This document shows, piece by piece, positions 1 through 9,357 of a stretch of 64,000 bases of DNA; positions within the stretch are counted from its first letter, which is position 1, and every line of letters begins with the position of its first letter. This DNA is from JACKNG01 sp040220855 (GTDB lineage Bacteria > Pseudomonadota > Gammaproteobacteria > Ga0077536): contig JAVJVZ010000068.1 in the NCBI GenBank assembly GCA_040220855.1, positions 1 to 64,000 of the forward strand. The letters run 5' to 3'. A model generated the notes under the pieces. That model was given only the letters and a program-made list of their open reading frames with translations. It made no database searches and was not told the origin of the DNA. The position numbers and the translations under genes are program-made.

Positions 1-111
1 CAGATGCATGAGACCGTTACGCGAAATCATCGTTGCCGCGCTATCGACGAACTGCTCCGCCATGTCGATCGCTTTCTCGACTTGGCGCAACCGTTCCCCG
101 GCGCGGGCCAC
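1..111 (-). CDS. Partial hypothetical protein running off the left edge
   Basis: An open reading frame on the minus strand starts at a GTG (111-109) and stays open for 37 codons to the window edge. The visible N-terminus (VARAGERLRQVEKA, then IDMAEQFVDSAAT) is charged and helical, with normal high-GC third positions. A plus-strand frame is also open here, from the edge to a TAG at 139-141, but its translation looks less protein-like. I do not recognise a family. The gene would be divergent from the giant phage protein. It could be a small phage gene. The call rests only on composition and a short open frame. Confidence 0.3.
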   Translation of the reverse strand, partial: MARAGERLRQVEKAIDMAEQFVDSAATMISRNGLMHL

Positions 112-149
112 GGTGTAGCACAATTCGGATCAGCTATTTAGGCCGCGCC

Positions 150-3100
150 GTGCCTTTCGTCCCGCTCAATGCCGAGACTGCCGAGCCGCCGCGCGGCTTT
201 TCTCCTATTGGCGAGGAGCTCGCAACACCGCGTCGCGGCTTCCAACCCCTTTCGCGGCCCGCGCCCATCGTTCCAGCCACGCCCCCGACCTCCCCAACTT
301 CGTTGTCCTCGGGGCAGGCTGCGGCGCGGGCCGCGTCTTCTGAAGGTGTGGCGGCGCCACTGTCACCTTCGCTCGCCGACAGCGCGGCCGTTGCCGATCC
401 GCGCCGGCTTTCTGTGCCTTCGAGCGTGTCGGACTGGTGGGAGCGGGTAAGTGCTGCATTCCAGTCTCACGAGGGGCTGACGCAGAACATCGGCGACCTG
501 ATTGCCGACCGCGTCCCGGAAATCGACCCGGCTACCGGGCGCCTGCTGACCGAAGAGCAACGCCGCGCCGACCGGCTCGCCGTCGAGGCGCGGCAGCGCG
601 ACACGCTCGGTGTCGATGCGCCGGCCGGCGCAGGCGACCTCTCGGCCGACATCCTCGGCGCCATCGCGCGCGAGGCGACTGACCCGCTCGCGCTCTTGAC
701 CGGCGGCATCGGCGCTGGCGCGACGGGCCTCGCGCGGCTGCTGCAGCTCGCCGCCGCCGGCGGCGTCTACGAGGGAGTCTCGGCATCCGCCGAGCAGCTC
801 TCGGATTCGGGGCGCATCACGTCGCCCGCTGAGATTGCGCTCCGCACGGGTGCCGGTGCTGTGCTGACGCCGGCGCTCGACCTCGCCATCCGTGGCATCG
901 GCGTCGGCATCAAGCGCTTGCTCGAGCGCCGTCGACAACCGGACGCGGACACCGAGGCGATTGACGCGGACATTCGCGAGGGCGTGCTCGCGGCCGCGGA
1001 GGAGGGCGATCGCGCCGGCGTGCCGCGCGAAGAGACGGTCGGGCGCCTCATTGAGCTCGTGCAGACCGAGGAAGGCAGCTTCGCGACGCCGCGTCGCGAT
1101 GTGTTCGACTTGCCGGCACCAGGCGAGGCCGCGCCCGAGCCGACTCGTGGGTTCACGCCTGTCGACGACGCGCCGGGCGCGAGACCGCGCGCCCCCGCGC
1201 CCGAGCCTGGCTCGCCCGAGGCCGCGGACGCGGCCGGCCGCCGCCGCGCTAACATGGCCCAGCTCGCCGAGGAGTACGACCGGCTCGCGCGCGCGACGAC
1301 GGACCCGAGCATTCGCACTGAGCTCCTGCGCAAAGCGGAGTTCGCGCGAGGCGAGGCCGAGGGCGCAGCGCCGAAGCTGACGCCGAAAGAGAGGGCCGAG
1401 CGGGCGCGCCGCGTTGACCCGGCAACCGATGCGATTGATGTCGCCATTCGTAAGCTCGGCGGCATCGACACCGAGCTCGAGACCGACTGGGCCGGGCGGC
1501 TGGTCGACGTGCCGCGGGTCTTCGGCCTGCCGGCGCTCGAGCGGCCCGGCAAGGGCCTCTCGCTCGATGCGCTGACCGAGCGACTCTACGAGCTCGGGTA
1601 TCTTTCTAGCTATGATCAAGGCGAGCTCGCGAACCTGCTGGGGCGCGTCGAGCGCGGCGAGACGGTGCTTTCGAGCCAGGCGAGCGGCGAGCGGTTCGCG
1701 GAAGCGGCCGGCCTCACGACCGACCGCGATTTCCGCTTCGAGCGCGAGGCCGTCGAGCCGGCCGATGTCGATACCGATTTCGTCATCGACACCGACGCCG
1801 GCACCATCGTCCCGGCGCGCCCGATTGACCTCGAGGACCTGCGGCGACTCGAAGAGGAAGAAGCCAATGCAAGAGCCTATTTCGACGAAGAAGCCTCTGG
1901 CGCCGCTGACGAGCGAGGCGGACTACCAGGAGCTCGAGGCGCTGGCGCTCAAGAACGGCTGGCGGATCCGGCTGCGCGACGGGCGGGTGATCAACCCGGA
2001 CCAGGAGAGGCACTCGAGCTCCGCAGCTACGACGACGCCGAGCTCCGCGCCGAACGTGATCGACTTCAACGCCTAGCCGACGAGGAAGAGGCGCGTGCAC
2101 GTGACGCCGAGGCCCGTGCTGCCGCCGACCTCGAGCGCGATGGGTTCACGCTGACCGGCAGCGACCGCACCGCGGACGCCAATCCCGCCCAGCTCGACCT
2201 GACGGGCTACAATCCGCGCATTGGCGAGCCAGGAGCCCCCGATGTCAGACAGCCAGGGCGAGGAGACCTGCCCCCATCTGGACGGCGAGCGGATGCCGTA
2301 CCCGAGCAGCAGCAGCTCGAGCTCTTCGCGCGAGAAGGCGACGATACCGCTCAAGCAGTGGCCGCGCTTGAAGCGTTCGGCCCGCGCGTCCGCTACACCG
2401 GCACCAGCCGACTTGCCACCGGCACGCGACGAGTAACCTCGCCCGGCGACGCCGCGCACGTCGTCGCGCAGCTCCGCAAGGAGCCGCAGGAGTCGCTGCT
2501 TGCCATCGTGACCGACGAGGCGGGCGATGTCCTGCGCATCGCGCGGCACACCGTCGGCACGCGCGACTCGAGCCAGGTCGATCCCGGCCTCCTCGCGGCC
2601 GCCGCGCACTCGACGCGGGGCGGGCGCCGCGTGTGGTTCGTCCACCAGCACCCGAGCGGCAACGTGACGCAGAGCCCGGCCGATGCGCGTATCACCGAGC
2701 GGTTGCACGAGCTCTTGCGCGATACCGGCGTCACCCCCGAGGGCATGGTCGTCGTCGCGCCGGGCGGGCGCTACTCGCACGTGCATCCGGACCCGAGCAT
2801 CGGCACGACGGTGCAGGGCGACCGTATCCCTGCCGCCGTGCGCTCTGACCAGGTCGACGTGGAAGAGCGCCGGTTCCAGCGTATGCCGCCGGGCGGCGAG
2901 GCCGTCACCTCGCCGGCCAAGATGCGCGAGGTCCTCGACGCGATCGCGCGCGGCCGCGACGGCGTGCTACTGCTCGACAACCAGCACGTGCCGGTCGGCT
3001 TTCTCCCGATGAGCGCACGCGACATGGTGCGGCTGCGCCAGGGCGACAGCTCGCCGGCGGCCGAGCTCTTTCGCGCGCTCGACGAGACCAATGCTTCCGC

Positions 3101-6100
3101 GACGGCGGCCGCCATCGAGACGCCCGACGTGAACACGTTGGCGCAGGTGCATGGCAACCTGTCGGCGTTCGCGAGCAAGGCCGACCGCCGGCACCTCGAC
3201 ACGATGAACGCGGACGGCACGTCAGCGGCGTCGATGTCGCCGGCGCCGTCGACGCCGTCGACGTTCTACGCCAACCCGTTCGACCAGGCGATTCGCTTCG
3301 GCGCGCGCACGCTACGCAACAACACGGCCGCGGCGGTGCCTGGCGGCCTCGGCGGCGGCATGGCCGGCGGCATGCTGAGCGACGAGGAGCCGGGCTCTGC
3401 CCGCTGGTGGGTTGATGTCGGCTTCGGCGCGCTCGCCGGCGCGCTCGCCTCGAGCGGGCTCTTCGGCGCCGCGCGTCGCGCGAACATCGTCGGCGAGGGC
3501 AGCATCGCCGACCTCGGCGTGCAGCGCGCCGGCACGTTCCTCGGGAAGCTCCTCGGGCGTGGCCCGGAGGCGCTCGAGAACGCCAAGCGGCAGCAGCGCT
3601 TGATGCGCCAGCTCTTGGACCGCCAGGCGCACGAGATCGGAGAGTTCCTGCGCGACAACTTCACGCCGAGCGAGCGCGCGTTGATGTCGGACCTCATTGA
3701 GAACCGCGGCATCGTGCCCGACCTGAACCGCGTGCACCGCCAGGCGCAGGCGCTCGATGAGTTCCTGAGCTTCATCACGGCCAAGCACAAGGAATACGGC
3801 ACGCTGCCCCCCGGCGTCGAAGAGGGCGGCTACCTGCACCGCTACTACGCGAAGCACCTGGGCATCGACAAGACCTTCCAGGAAGCGAAGCGGCAGTCAC
3901 TCTCAGGCAGCTACACCATCGCGCGCGGCATGGTGGACACCTTCCAGCGCGAATACCTGAGCCGCGGCGTGACGACGATTGTCGATGAGATCGACTCGCT
4001 GCTGAGCGAAAAGAGCTTCCTCGAGCGCGGCCTGTACGAGAAGGCCGGCCGGGTGCGCGGCGCACGCGACCTCGATTCCGGCGCGGTCAAGGCGTTGCCC
4101 GACGAGGCCGTGCTGCGGCCGCCGCCTGGTACCGCCGGCGGCCAGCCGACGCCACGCATGACGATGACGCCGGCTGAGGCGGCCCGGCGCATGGTCGAGA
4201 TTGACGAGCGTCTGCGCGAGCTCCGCAAGATTGACCTGGTCGAAATGGTCGGCGAGCAGAACGGCCGGCCGCGCGCGTTCTTCTTCACGCGCGACGAGGT
4301 TGGGCGCGTCGATTCCGGCGTCGATCCTGTGCTGGCACGCATGCAGCGCCGGCCGCAGCGCGCGGCCGACACTCCGAATGCGGCCCCGAGCGCGCGGCCG
4401 GCCCTCGAGGCGCCGGTTCTGACGCCGTCGCCAGGTCGAGCAGGCGGCCAGGGTGGCGCGCCGCCGCAGCCGTCGGCACCGCGCGGGGACGGACCGCCAG
4501 CCATCGAGGAGCTCTCGCCGACCGAGCGCGTATGGCAGGTGAAGACCTCGGCCCGTGACGGCGTGAAGCTCAAGCGCGACTGGACGCGGCGCGAGCGCGA
4601 TGCCTGGGGCGAGATCCGCGACGCTGGCTATCGCTTTGTGCGCGGCATGGCGGAAGCCTCGCACGACCTCTCGCTCGCCAAGCTCTTCAACGACGTCGCC
4701 GCCCGCAAGGACTGGGTTAGTGCTGAGGCGCAGGTGGCGCGCGAGGGCGAGTGGGTGCAGGTGCCGAAGGGCAAGGCGCGCACCGGCGCCGGCCTTGAGC
4801 GCTACGGCCAGCTCGCCGGCAAGTACGTGCGGCCCGACGTATGGCGCGCCATTAAGCGCTACGGTGTCGCGCCACGCGTGCTGGGCTCGGTGGGTGAGAA
4901 ACGCATCCCGCTCGTCGGGGTGACGGTGCAGGACGTGTATCGCGGAGCACTGAATCGCTGGAAGCTCTGGCACACCGTCTATAACCCGGTGACCCACTTC
5001 AACAACACCTACTCGAACGTCGAGATGCTCTACATGGGCGGCTACGGGCCGCGCGACCTGGCACGCGGCCTGCGCGAGTATGCGCGGGGCGAGCAGGGCG
5101 AGCTCTGGCGCGAGGCGCGCGACGCCGGCGTGCTCGATAGCGACTTCGGTACCGCGACGCTGCGCGAGGGCGGCGGCATCGAGGGCACGCCGCTCGAGCG
5201 GCTCGCCGAGGAGCTCAGAACGCAGCGAGAGGACGCAGACGCGTCGGTCGCGGTCGATTCCTTGATGCGGGCCAAGGAATGGTGGATAGGCTCACGCAAC
5301 GCCGTAGAGCAGGCCGACGGCGCCTGGCGCACCGGCCTCGAGGTCGCGAAGGCGGCCGCAAAGCCGGTCGGCAAGGGCCTCGGCATGATCAAGCGCCCCG
5401 TCGACGTGGCGGCGCGTTCGGCACAGCGCCTCTACCGCTTCGAGGACAACGTCTTCAAGATGGCGGTCTTCGCGGCCGAGCGCCGCGCGGGCCGCTCGGT
5501 CGAGCAGGCGCGCAAGGCAGCGCAGGATCTGTTCTTCGACTACTCCGACTTGCCCGACTCGGTGAAATTCATCCGAGACTTCCCGATTGGCTCGCCCTTC
5601 ATCAGCTACACCTATAAGGCACTGCCGGCGATTGCTCGCAACATCGTGCGGAACCCGGAGCGCGTGCTTGGCCTCCTGGCGGCGTATGAGGCTGCGAACT
5701 TCGCGGCGCTGGTGAGCTCGGGCATGGACCCTGACGCGTACTTCGAGACCATGGACGCCTACGAGGATACGTTGCCGCCCTGGGATAGCGGGCGCTCGCT
5801 GTGGGGCGCCAGGAACTTCGTGGTGTTGCCGGGGGCCGACAACCTGGTCGCGCTCGGCCGCTCTCACGCGCTCGGCAATCCCTTCATGGCCGACGCCGGC
5901 GATCGTGCCGCCGCGGTGCCGGGCATTACCGCGTTCTGGGGCTCGGACATCTTTGGCGGCAACCCACTGCACGCGCTGTACGATGTGCTCGTCAACGAGG
6001 ACTGGCGCGGCCGCGAAATCTACCACCCCGGCGCGCCGGACGGGACCAAGGCCAAGAAGGCGCTCGCGTACCTCTATCAGAGCTGGGCGCCGTCGAACAT

Positions 6101-6569
6101 CCTCACACCCGGCAGCTACCACCAGACCAAGGTGCTCGAGGGTCTCGCGAACGACGCGCGAGAGAATCCCGACGGCATGGCGGCGCCCATCGTCGCGGCC
6201 GCGAACGCCGTCGCCGAGGCGCTCGGCCTCGAGCAGTTCACGGGACTCACGCGGGGCGGCGACGAGGTCGAGACGGCCGAGGCGGTCGCTGGTACCTTGG
6301 GCGTCAAGTACCGCGGCATCGACATCGGCCGCTCGATTGAAATCGAGACCTCGCGGCTCGATCGAGAGATCAAGGACAAGGAGGCGTCGCTATCGCAAGA
6401 GGATCGATTGCTCGGCGAGGGGCGCAAGAAGCAGGCGCAGTTCGACCGTGAAAGAGCGGCCGTGATGGCCGACATTGCCAAGGCGAATGAGGAAATTGCC
6501 GAGCTGCAGCGCGCACGTGCAATCCTGCAGCGGCATGGGCTTATCGAGAGCCAGGAACCGGGACGATAG
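150..6569 (+). CDS. Giant phage/mobile-element polyvalent protein with RadC-like JAMM domain
   Basis: This 2139-residue protein resembles the very large polyvalent or virion-internal proteins of phages. I place the start at GTG 150; the frame is open upstream to about position 12, but the sequence from VPFVPLN onward looks like the true N-terminus. The N-terminus is Pro/Arg-rich with PRGFSPIG-type motifs. A hydrophobic stretch lies near residues 180-250. A JAMM/RadC-like domain (about 745-880) carries the metal-binding pattern HQHPSGN followed by SPAD. A second Gly-rich hydrophobic segment lies near 1065-1110. Long helical regions follow, and a charged coiled coil ends the protein (about 2065-2135). 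Family knowledge suggests co-injection with phage DNA, or defence or processing functions, but none is proven here. RadC-like JAMM modules in such proteins are not evidence of DNA repair. The reading frame is intact. Confidence 0.8.
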   Translation: MPFVPLNAETAEPPRGFSPIGEELATPRRGFQPLSRPAPIVPATPPTSPTSLSSGQAAARAASSEGVAAPLSPSLADSAAVADPRRLSVPSSVSDWWERVSAAFQSHEGLTQNIGDLIADRVPEIDPATGRLLTEEQRRADRLAVEARQRDTLGVDAPAGAGDLSADILGAIAREATDPLALLTGGIGAGATGLARLLQLAAAGGVYEGVSASAEQLSDSGRITSPAEIALRTGAGAVLTPALDLAIRGIGVGIKRLLERRRQPDADTEAIDADIREGVLAAAEEGDRAGVPREETVGRLIELVQTEEGSFATPRRDVFDLPAPGEAAPEPTRGFTPVDDAPGARPRAPAPEPGSPEAADAAGRRRANMAQLAEEYDRLARATTDPSIRTELLRKAEFARGEAEGAAPKLTPKERAERARRVDPATDAIDVAIRKLGGIDTELETDWAGRLVDVPRVFGLPALERPGKGLSLDALTERLYELGYLSSYDQGELANLLGRVERGETVLSSQASGERFAEAAGLTTDRDFRFEREAVEPADVDTDFVIDTDAGTIVPARPIDLEDLRRLEEEEANARAYFDEEASGAADERGGLPGARGAGAQERLADPAARRAGDQPGPGEALELRSYDDAELRAERDRLQRLADEEEARARDAEARAAADLERDGFTLTGSDRTADANPAQLDLTGYNPRIGEPGAPDVRQPGRGDLPPSGRRADAVPEQQQLELFAREGDDTAQAVAALEAFGPRVRYTGTSRLATGTRRVTSPGDAAHVVAQLRKEPQESLLAIVTDEAGDVLRIARHTVGTRDSSQVDPGLLAAAAHSTRGGRRVWFVHQHPSGNVTQSPADARITERLHELLRDTGVTPEGMVVVAPGGRYSHVHPDPSIGTTVQGDRIPAAVRSDQVDVEERRFQRMPPGGEAVTSPAKMREVLDAIARGRDGVLLLDNQHVPVGFLPMSARDMVRLRQGDSSPAAELFRALDETNASATAAAIETPDVNTLAQVHGNLSAFASKADRRHLDTMNADGTSAASMSPAPSTPSTFYANPFDQAIRFGARTLRNNTAAAVPGGLGGGMAGGMLSDEEPGSARWWVDVGFGALAGALASSGLFGAARRANIVGEGSIADLGVQRAGTFLGKLLGRGPEALENAKRQQRLMRQLLDRQAHEIGEFLRDNFTPSERALMSDLIENRGIVPDLNRVHRQAQALDEFLSFITAKHKEYGTLPPGVEEGGYLHRYYAKHLGIDKTFQEAKRQSLSGSYTIARGMVDTFQREYLSRGVTTIVDEIDSLLSEKSFLERGLYEKAGRVRGARDLDSGAVKALPDEAVLRPPPGTAGGQPTPRMTMTPAEAARRMVEIDERLRELRKIDLVEMVGEQNGRPRAFFFTRDEVGRVDSGVDPVLARMQRRPQRAADTPNAAPSARPALEAPVLTPSPGRAGGQGGAPPQPSAPRGDGPPAIEELSPTERVWQVKTSARDGVKLKRDWTRRERDAWGEIRDAGYRFVRGMAEASHDLSLAKLFNDVAARKDWVSAEAQVAREGEWVQVPKGKARTGAGLERYGQLAGKYVRPDVWRAIKRYGVAPRVLGSVGEKRIPLVGVTVQDVYRGALNRWKLWHTVYNPVTHFNNTYSNVEMLYMGGYGPRDLARGLREYARGEQGELWREARDAGVLDSDFGTATLREGGGIEGTPLERLAEELRTQREDADASVAVDSLMRAKEWWIGSRNAVEQADGAWRTGLEVAKAAAKPVGKGLGMIKRPVDVAARSAQRLYRFEDNVFKMAVFAAERRAGRSVEQARKAAQDLFFDYSDLPDSVKFIRDFPIGSPFISYTYKALPAIARNIVRNPERVLGLLAAYEAANFAALVSSGMDPDAYFETMDAYEDTLPPWDSGRSLWGARNFVVLPGADNLVALGRSHALGNPFMADAGDRAAAVPGITAFWGSDIFGGNPLHALYDVLVNEDWRGREIYHPGAPDGTKAKKALAYLYQSWAPSNILTPGSYHQTKVLEGLANDARENPDGMAAPIVAAANAVAEALGLEQFTGLTRGGDEVETAEAVAGTLGVKYRGIDIGRSIEIETSRLDREIKDKEASLSQEDRLLGEGRKKQAQFDRERAAVMADIAKANEEIAELQRARAILQRHGLIESQEPGR

Positions 6570-6715
6570 CCGGGACGGGCGCCGGACGTGAACGGGACAA
6601 ACATCAGTAAGCGCGGTGTTCTCAGATCAACGAAACAGACGCGGGATTTTCGATTATCAACGGAAATGTCGCTGCAATAAGGTGCTTTGATAGCAACGCC
6701 GCGCCCGCGCTTCAA

Positions 6716-6761
6716 CTTCGTAATCAGTAGGTCGGAGGTTCGATTCCTCTCTCCGGCACCA
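6716..6761 (+). other. Attachment site: 3' part of tRNA-Thr(CGT)
   Basis: The sequence reads as a tRNA from the anticodon loop to the 3' end. The loop TTCGTAA (6717-6723) contains anticodon CGT, followed by stem strand TCAGT and variable bases AGGTC. The T-arm GGAGG/TTCGATT/CCTCT follows, then acceptor strand CTCCGGC, discriminator A and CCA (6759-6761). The 5' anticodon strand, the D-arm and the 5' acceptor strand are missing: upstream bases do not pair with TCAGT. It is therefore a fragment, not a functional tRNA. tRNA-Thr(CGT) (thrW in E. coli) is a well-known integration site, which fits a core-site duplication at the element's end. Confidence 0.82.
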
Positions 6762-7088
6762 CGACACGCCGTCTGCTTGCGCAGAGACCTGCCCGAGCCG
6801 ACGACTTCGACCCGAGCCGGCCACCCGCCATCCGCCTGCGTCTGCTGCAGGTTGCCCGCAGCCCGTCCAAATTCCCCGATTCGGATCAAGCGACGGTCAG
6901 CGTGACCGCGCGCGGTCGAGAACCCGACTTGGCGATGCGTCGCGAGGGATTCGTGAGGGCGGGGCGTGTCGTGTCCCGCGGGCCACCATTGATGCGTCTC
7001 CTCGCGGACGTCGCCGAGGCCGAAAAGAGGCCGGGGCGCGCCACACCGCGTCGAGCGGCCACGCCGTGGCACGGCCGCGACCACCCCC
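6762..7088. other. Intergenic region next to the attachment site
   Basis: This 327-bp stretch lies between the tRNA fragment and the stop of the first chromosomal gene, which reads toward it. I see no convincing gene: open frames on both strands are Arg/Pro-rich shadows. It probably represents the sequence that originally followed the tRNA gene. I found no clear terminator with a T-tract. Confidence 0.4.
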
Positions 7089-9323
7089 TCATCGCGATGC
7101 GCCGTGCCGGCGCCGCAGCAGCACCAGCAGCGGTGCGCCGAGCAGCCATGCGCCGGCCGGCAGTGGCACCGCGCTGGCCACCACCTGCAGCGCGAGGGTG
7201 CCGTCGCCATGGCTGAGCAGGAAGTCGAGGCCGGCCACTTGTGGCAGCACGATGGCATCGAATGCACCTTCGATCGCGATGCCGGCGAGCAGGAAGGTGT
7301 AGAGGTCGCCCGCGCTCGGCGCGTAGCCGTCGAGCAGCGCGAATTTCAGCGTGCCGCCGAGGCGCGCCGTGCCGGCCACGTCGACCACGTCGAAGGTATC
7401 GCCGGGGATGAGGCCGCCGAGTTCGATGAGCAGGGTACTGTCATTGCCGAAGGCGACATCACCGTCGAAGCGCGTCACGGTCGGGCTGTTGCCGGGGCTG
7501 AACTCGCCTTCGAAGAAGTTGGTGCCGAGGCCGGTGAACGGCCCGGCGCCGGTCACGGCGCCGAAGTACACCGCCGTGCTGCCGACGCTGACGCGGATTT
7601 CACTGCCGTTGTGGATTAGATTATCGAAGAACGTGGCCGTGGCGCCACCGGAGACGATGATGCGGCCGCTGTCGAGGTTGGCGACGTCGCCGAGCACGTC
7701 GGTGATGCCGCCGCTCAGGTTGATACGGCCGCGGTTGTCGAGCCCGCTGCCGGTGATGAGCGTGCCGCGCCCCGCGATTACGCCGTTCTCGCCGTTGACC
7801 AGGGCACCGCCGAACTCGACCGTGCCACCGAGCACGTTGAGCGCGCCGTCGTTGGCGTTGGCGGCACCGGTGAACTGCACGAACTGCCCGGTGCCGATGC
7901 GCACCTCGCCGGCGGCGCTGTTTTCCAGTTCGGCCACGAGCCGCCCGTTGCCGAGCACGAGGCCCTCGTTGACCACGCGCCCGACGTTCAGCCCGGACGC
8001 GAAGCCGTCGAGCATGACCTGGCCGTGGTTGACGATGCGGGCTGCCGTCAGCGTGCCGTCACCGGTCGGCGAGAGCAGCGCCCCGGCGGCGACGACGACA
8101 TCGTTGGCAACGACAATCTCGCGCGCGGATGACAGCGACAGCGCGCTGCCGAGCAGCCCACCGGGGCCGATCACGAGATCCTGCGCGGTGAGTTCGAGGC
8201 GGCCGCTGACGAAGTCCAGCGTGCCGGGGCCGGCGATTCCGCCGGTACGGAAGGCGCCACCGTCTAGCGTCACGCTGCGGCCGGCTTCGATGGTGGTGGT
8301 CCCGCCGATGCGCAGAACGTGCGCGTCGCCGAGGACCAGGTTCGGGCCGAGCACGCGGTTTGCACCGACGACCACGTCGCCAGCCAGTTCGACCAGGCCG
8401 GCGTCGAAGGCAATGCTGCCGTTCGTCGCGCCGAAACCGCCGGCGACGAGTTCGCCGCCATCGACGATGACGATCCCGTCCGCCTGGAAATCGAGGGCAC
8501 CGGCGACCTCGAGACGGCCATTATTGCTGACGAGGACCTCGTTCGCCTTGGTCATCACGAGCGAGCCGTCGAGGGTCAGGCGCGAACCGGCGCCGACGAT
8601 GGCTGCATTGACCGGCAGGACATCGAACGTGCCCAAACCGTTATTGCCTTTCCCTTCGGTCAGTATGGCGTTGCCGGCTTCGACCACCCCACCAGCCGAT
8701 ATCTCGAGTGCGTACTGTGTGCTCAACATACTGGTGTTGGCAAGGCCCTCGTAGCCGAGGCCGAGGTCGCGCTGCAGCGTCCACCGTGAACCGACCCCTG
8801 TCACGGCGACGCGGAACGAGGTCACACCATCCGTACCGCCGAGGAGTACTGCACCATCATCGATGAATGCACTGTGGAGAATCGTCTGCCCGGCAACGTT
8901 CACGGTTCCGCCGACGAAGCGCGTCGTGGGCTTGGAAGCTGGCTCCGCCTCCCAGCCTAACGGTCCAGTCGCCGAGTTCACGGTCCAGGTGTGCCCCCTG
9001 AGATCGAAATCGATCACGCCCCCGCCGATGGCATCGATAACGACCCGGACTTTGTCAGTCGTGACATCACTGTCGAGAGTCACCGCGGAGCCAGCCGTAG
9101 AACGCGTGAACAAGACACTGTCTCCCGCCCCCGGCACCACGTTGCCGGACCAGTTCGCGGGGTTGTCGAACGCGCCGCCAGCGGTATTGACCCACTCGAT
9201 GTCAGCGCCTGTAGCCGGGCCACCAAGCAGCATGGCGAGTGCGGCCAGCAGTCCACGTGTGACTGGTGTTCCCGCGTTCCGGGATTGTTGCCGCGCGCAG
9301 CGGCCGTGATGGTCGTGATTCAT
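7089..9323 (-). CDS. Secreted beta-helix-like protein with VPLPA-type CTERM sorting signal
   Basis: The start is ATG 9323, preceded by a strong GGGAGGGTGAGG ribosome-binding site. The 744-residue protein has a signal peptide (hydrophobic core LLAALAMLLGG, cleavage near TGA/ADIEW). About 650 residues of Gly/Val/Asn-rich short beta-strand repeats follow, typical of passenger-like or adhesin-like beta-solenoids. Near the end is a conserved FSPGNSP motif and a GDTFDVVDVAGTA-type block. The C-terminus has VPLPAGAWLLG, a hydrophobic segment and the basic tail LLRRRHGASR, the tripartite layout of PEP/VPLPA-CTERM sorting signals. The protein is probably exported by Sec and handed to an exosortase; one is encoded at 44873-45409. 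Its exact role is unknown; surface matrix or adhesion is a guess. Confidence 0.85.
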   Translation of the reverse strand: MNHDHHGRCARQQSRNAGTPVTRGLLAALAMLLGGPATGADIEWVNTAGGAFDNPANWSGNVVPGAGDSVLFTRSTAGSAVTLDSDVTTDKVRVVIDAIGGGVIDFDLRGHTWTVNSATGPLGWEAEPASKPTTRFVGGTVNVAGQTILHSAFIDDGAVLLGGTDGVTSFRVAVTGVGSRWTLQRDLGLGYEGLANTSMLSTQYALEISAGGVVEAGNAILTEGKGNNGLGTFDVLPVNAAIVGAGSRLTLDGSLVMTKANEVLVSNNGRLEVAGALDFQADGIVIVDGGELVAGGFGATNGSIAFDAGLVELAGDVVVGANRVLGPNLVLGDAHVLRIGGTTTIEAGRSVTLDGGAFRTGGIAGPGTLDFVSGRLELTAQDLVIGPGGLLGSALSLSSAREIVVANDVVVAAGALLSPTGDGTLTAARIVNHGQVMLDGFASGLNVGRVVNEGLVLGNGRLVAELENSAAGEVRIGTGQFVQFTGAANANDGALNVLGGTVEFGGALVNGENGVIAGRGTLITGSGLDNRGRINLSGGITDVLGDVANLDSGRIIVSGGATATFFDNLIHNGSEIRVSVGSTAVYFGAVTGAGPFTGLGTNFFEGEFSPGNSPTVTRFDGDVAFGNDSTLLIELGGLIPGDTFDVVDVAGTARLGGTLKFALLDGYAPSAGDLYTFLLAGIAIEGAFDAIVLPQVAGLDFLLSHGDGTLALQVVASAVPLPAGAWLLGAPLLVLLRRRHGASR

Positions 9324-9357
9324 TGCCTCACCCTCCCTGCGCACGTACCGCACGCCG

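Larger units (their letters stand above)
1..6761. mobile_element. Right end of an integrated phage-like element
   Basis: The segment holds a phage-type giant protein and ends at a tRNA 3' fragment, the classical scar of tyrosine-integrase insertion into a tRNA gene. Integration at a tRNA normally leaves the complete tRNA and the integrase at one end and a 3' duplicate at the other. The full tRNA-Thr and the integrase would therefore lie to the left, outside the window. No integrase, terminase or lysis gene is visible here. Base composition resembles the host's, so the element is ameliorated or comes from a phage of similar composition. The left boundary lies outside the window. Confidence 0.65.

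Noticed and set aside
363..1619. 418-codon minus-strand frame opposite the giant gene
   Set aside because: It is Arg-rich and lacks any recognisable domain; it is the shadow of a high-GC plus-strand gene.
2635..2690. Annotation as DNA repair protein RadC
   Set aside because: Only the JAMM core matches; the remaining 2000 residues and the phage context argue for a polyvalent phage protein.
6116..7267. 383-codon minus-strand frame containing GERNRTSDLLITK
   Set aside because: This peptide is the well-known artefact of translating the antisense of a tRNA 3' end; the frame also runs antisense over the giant gene.
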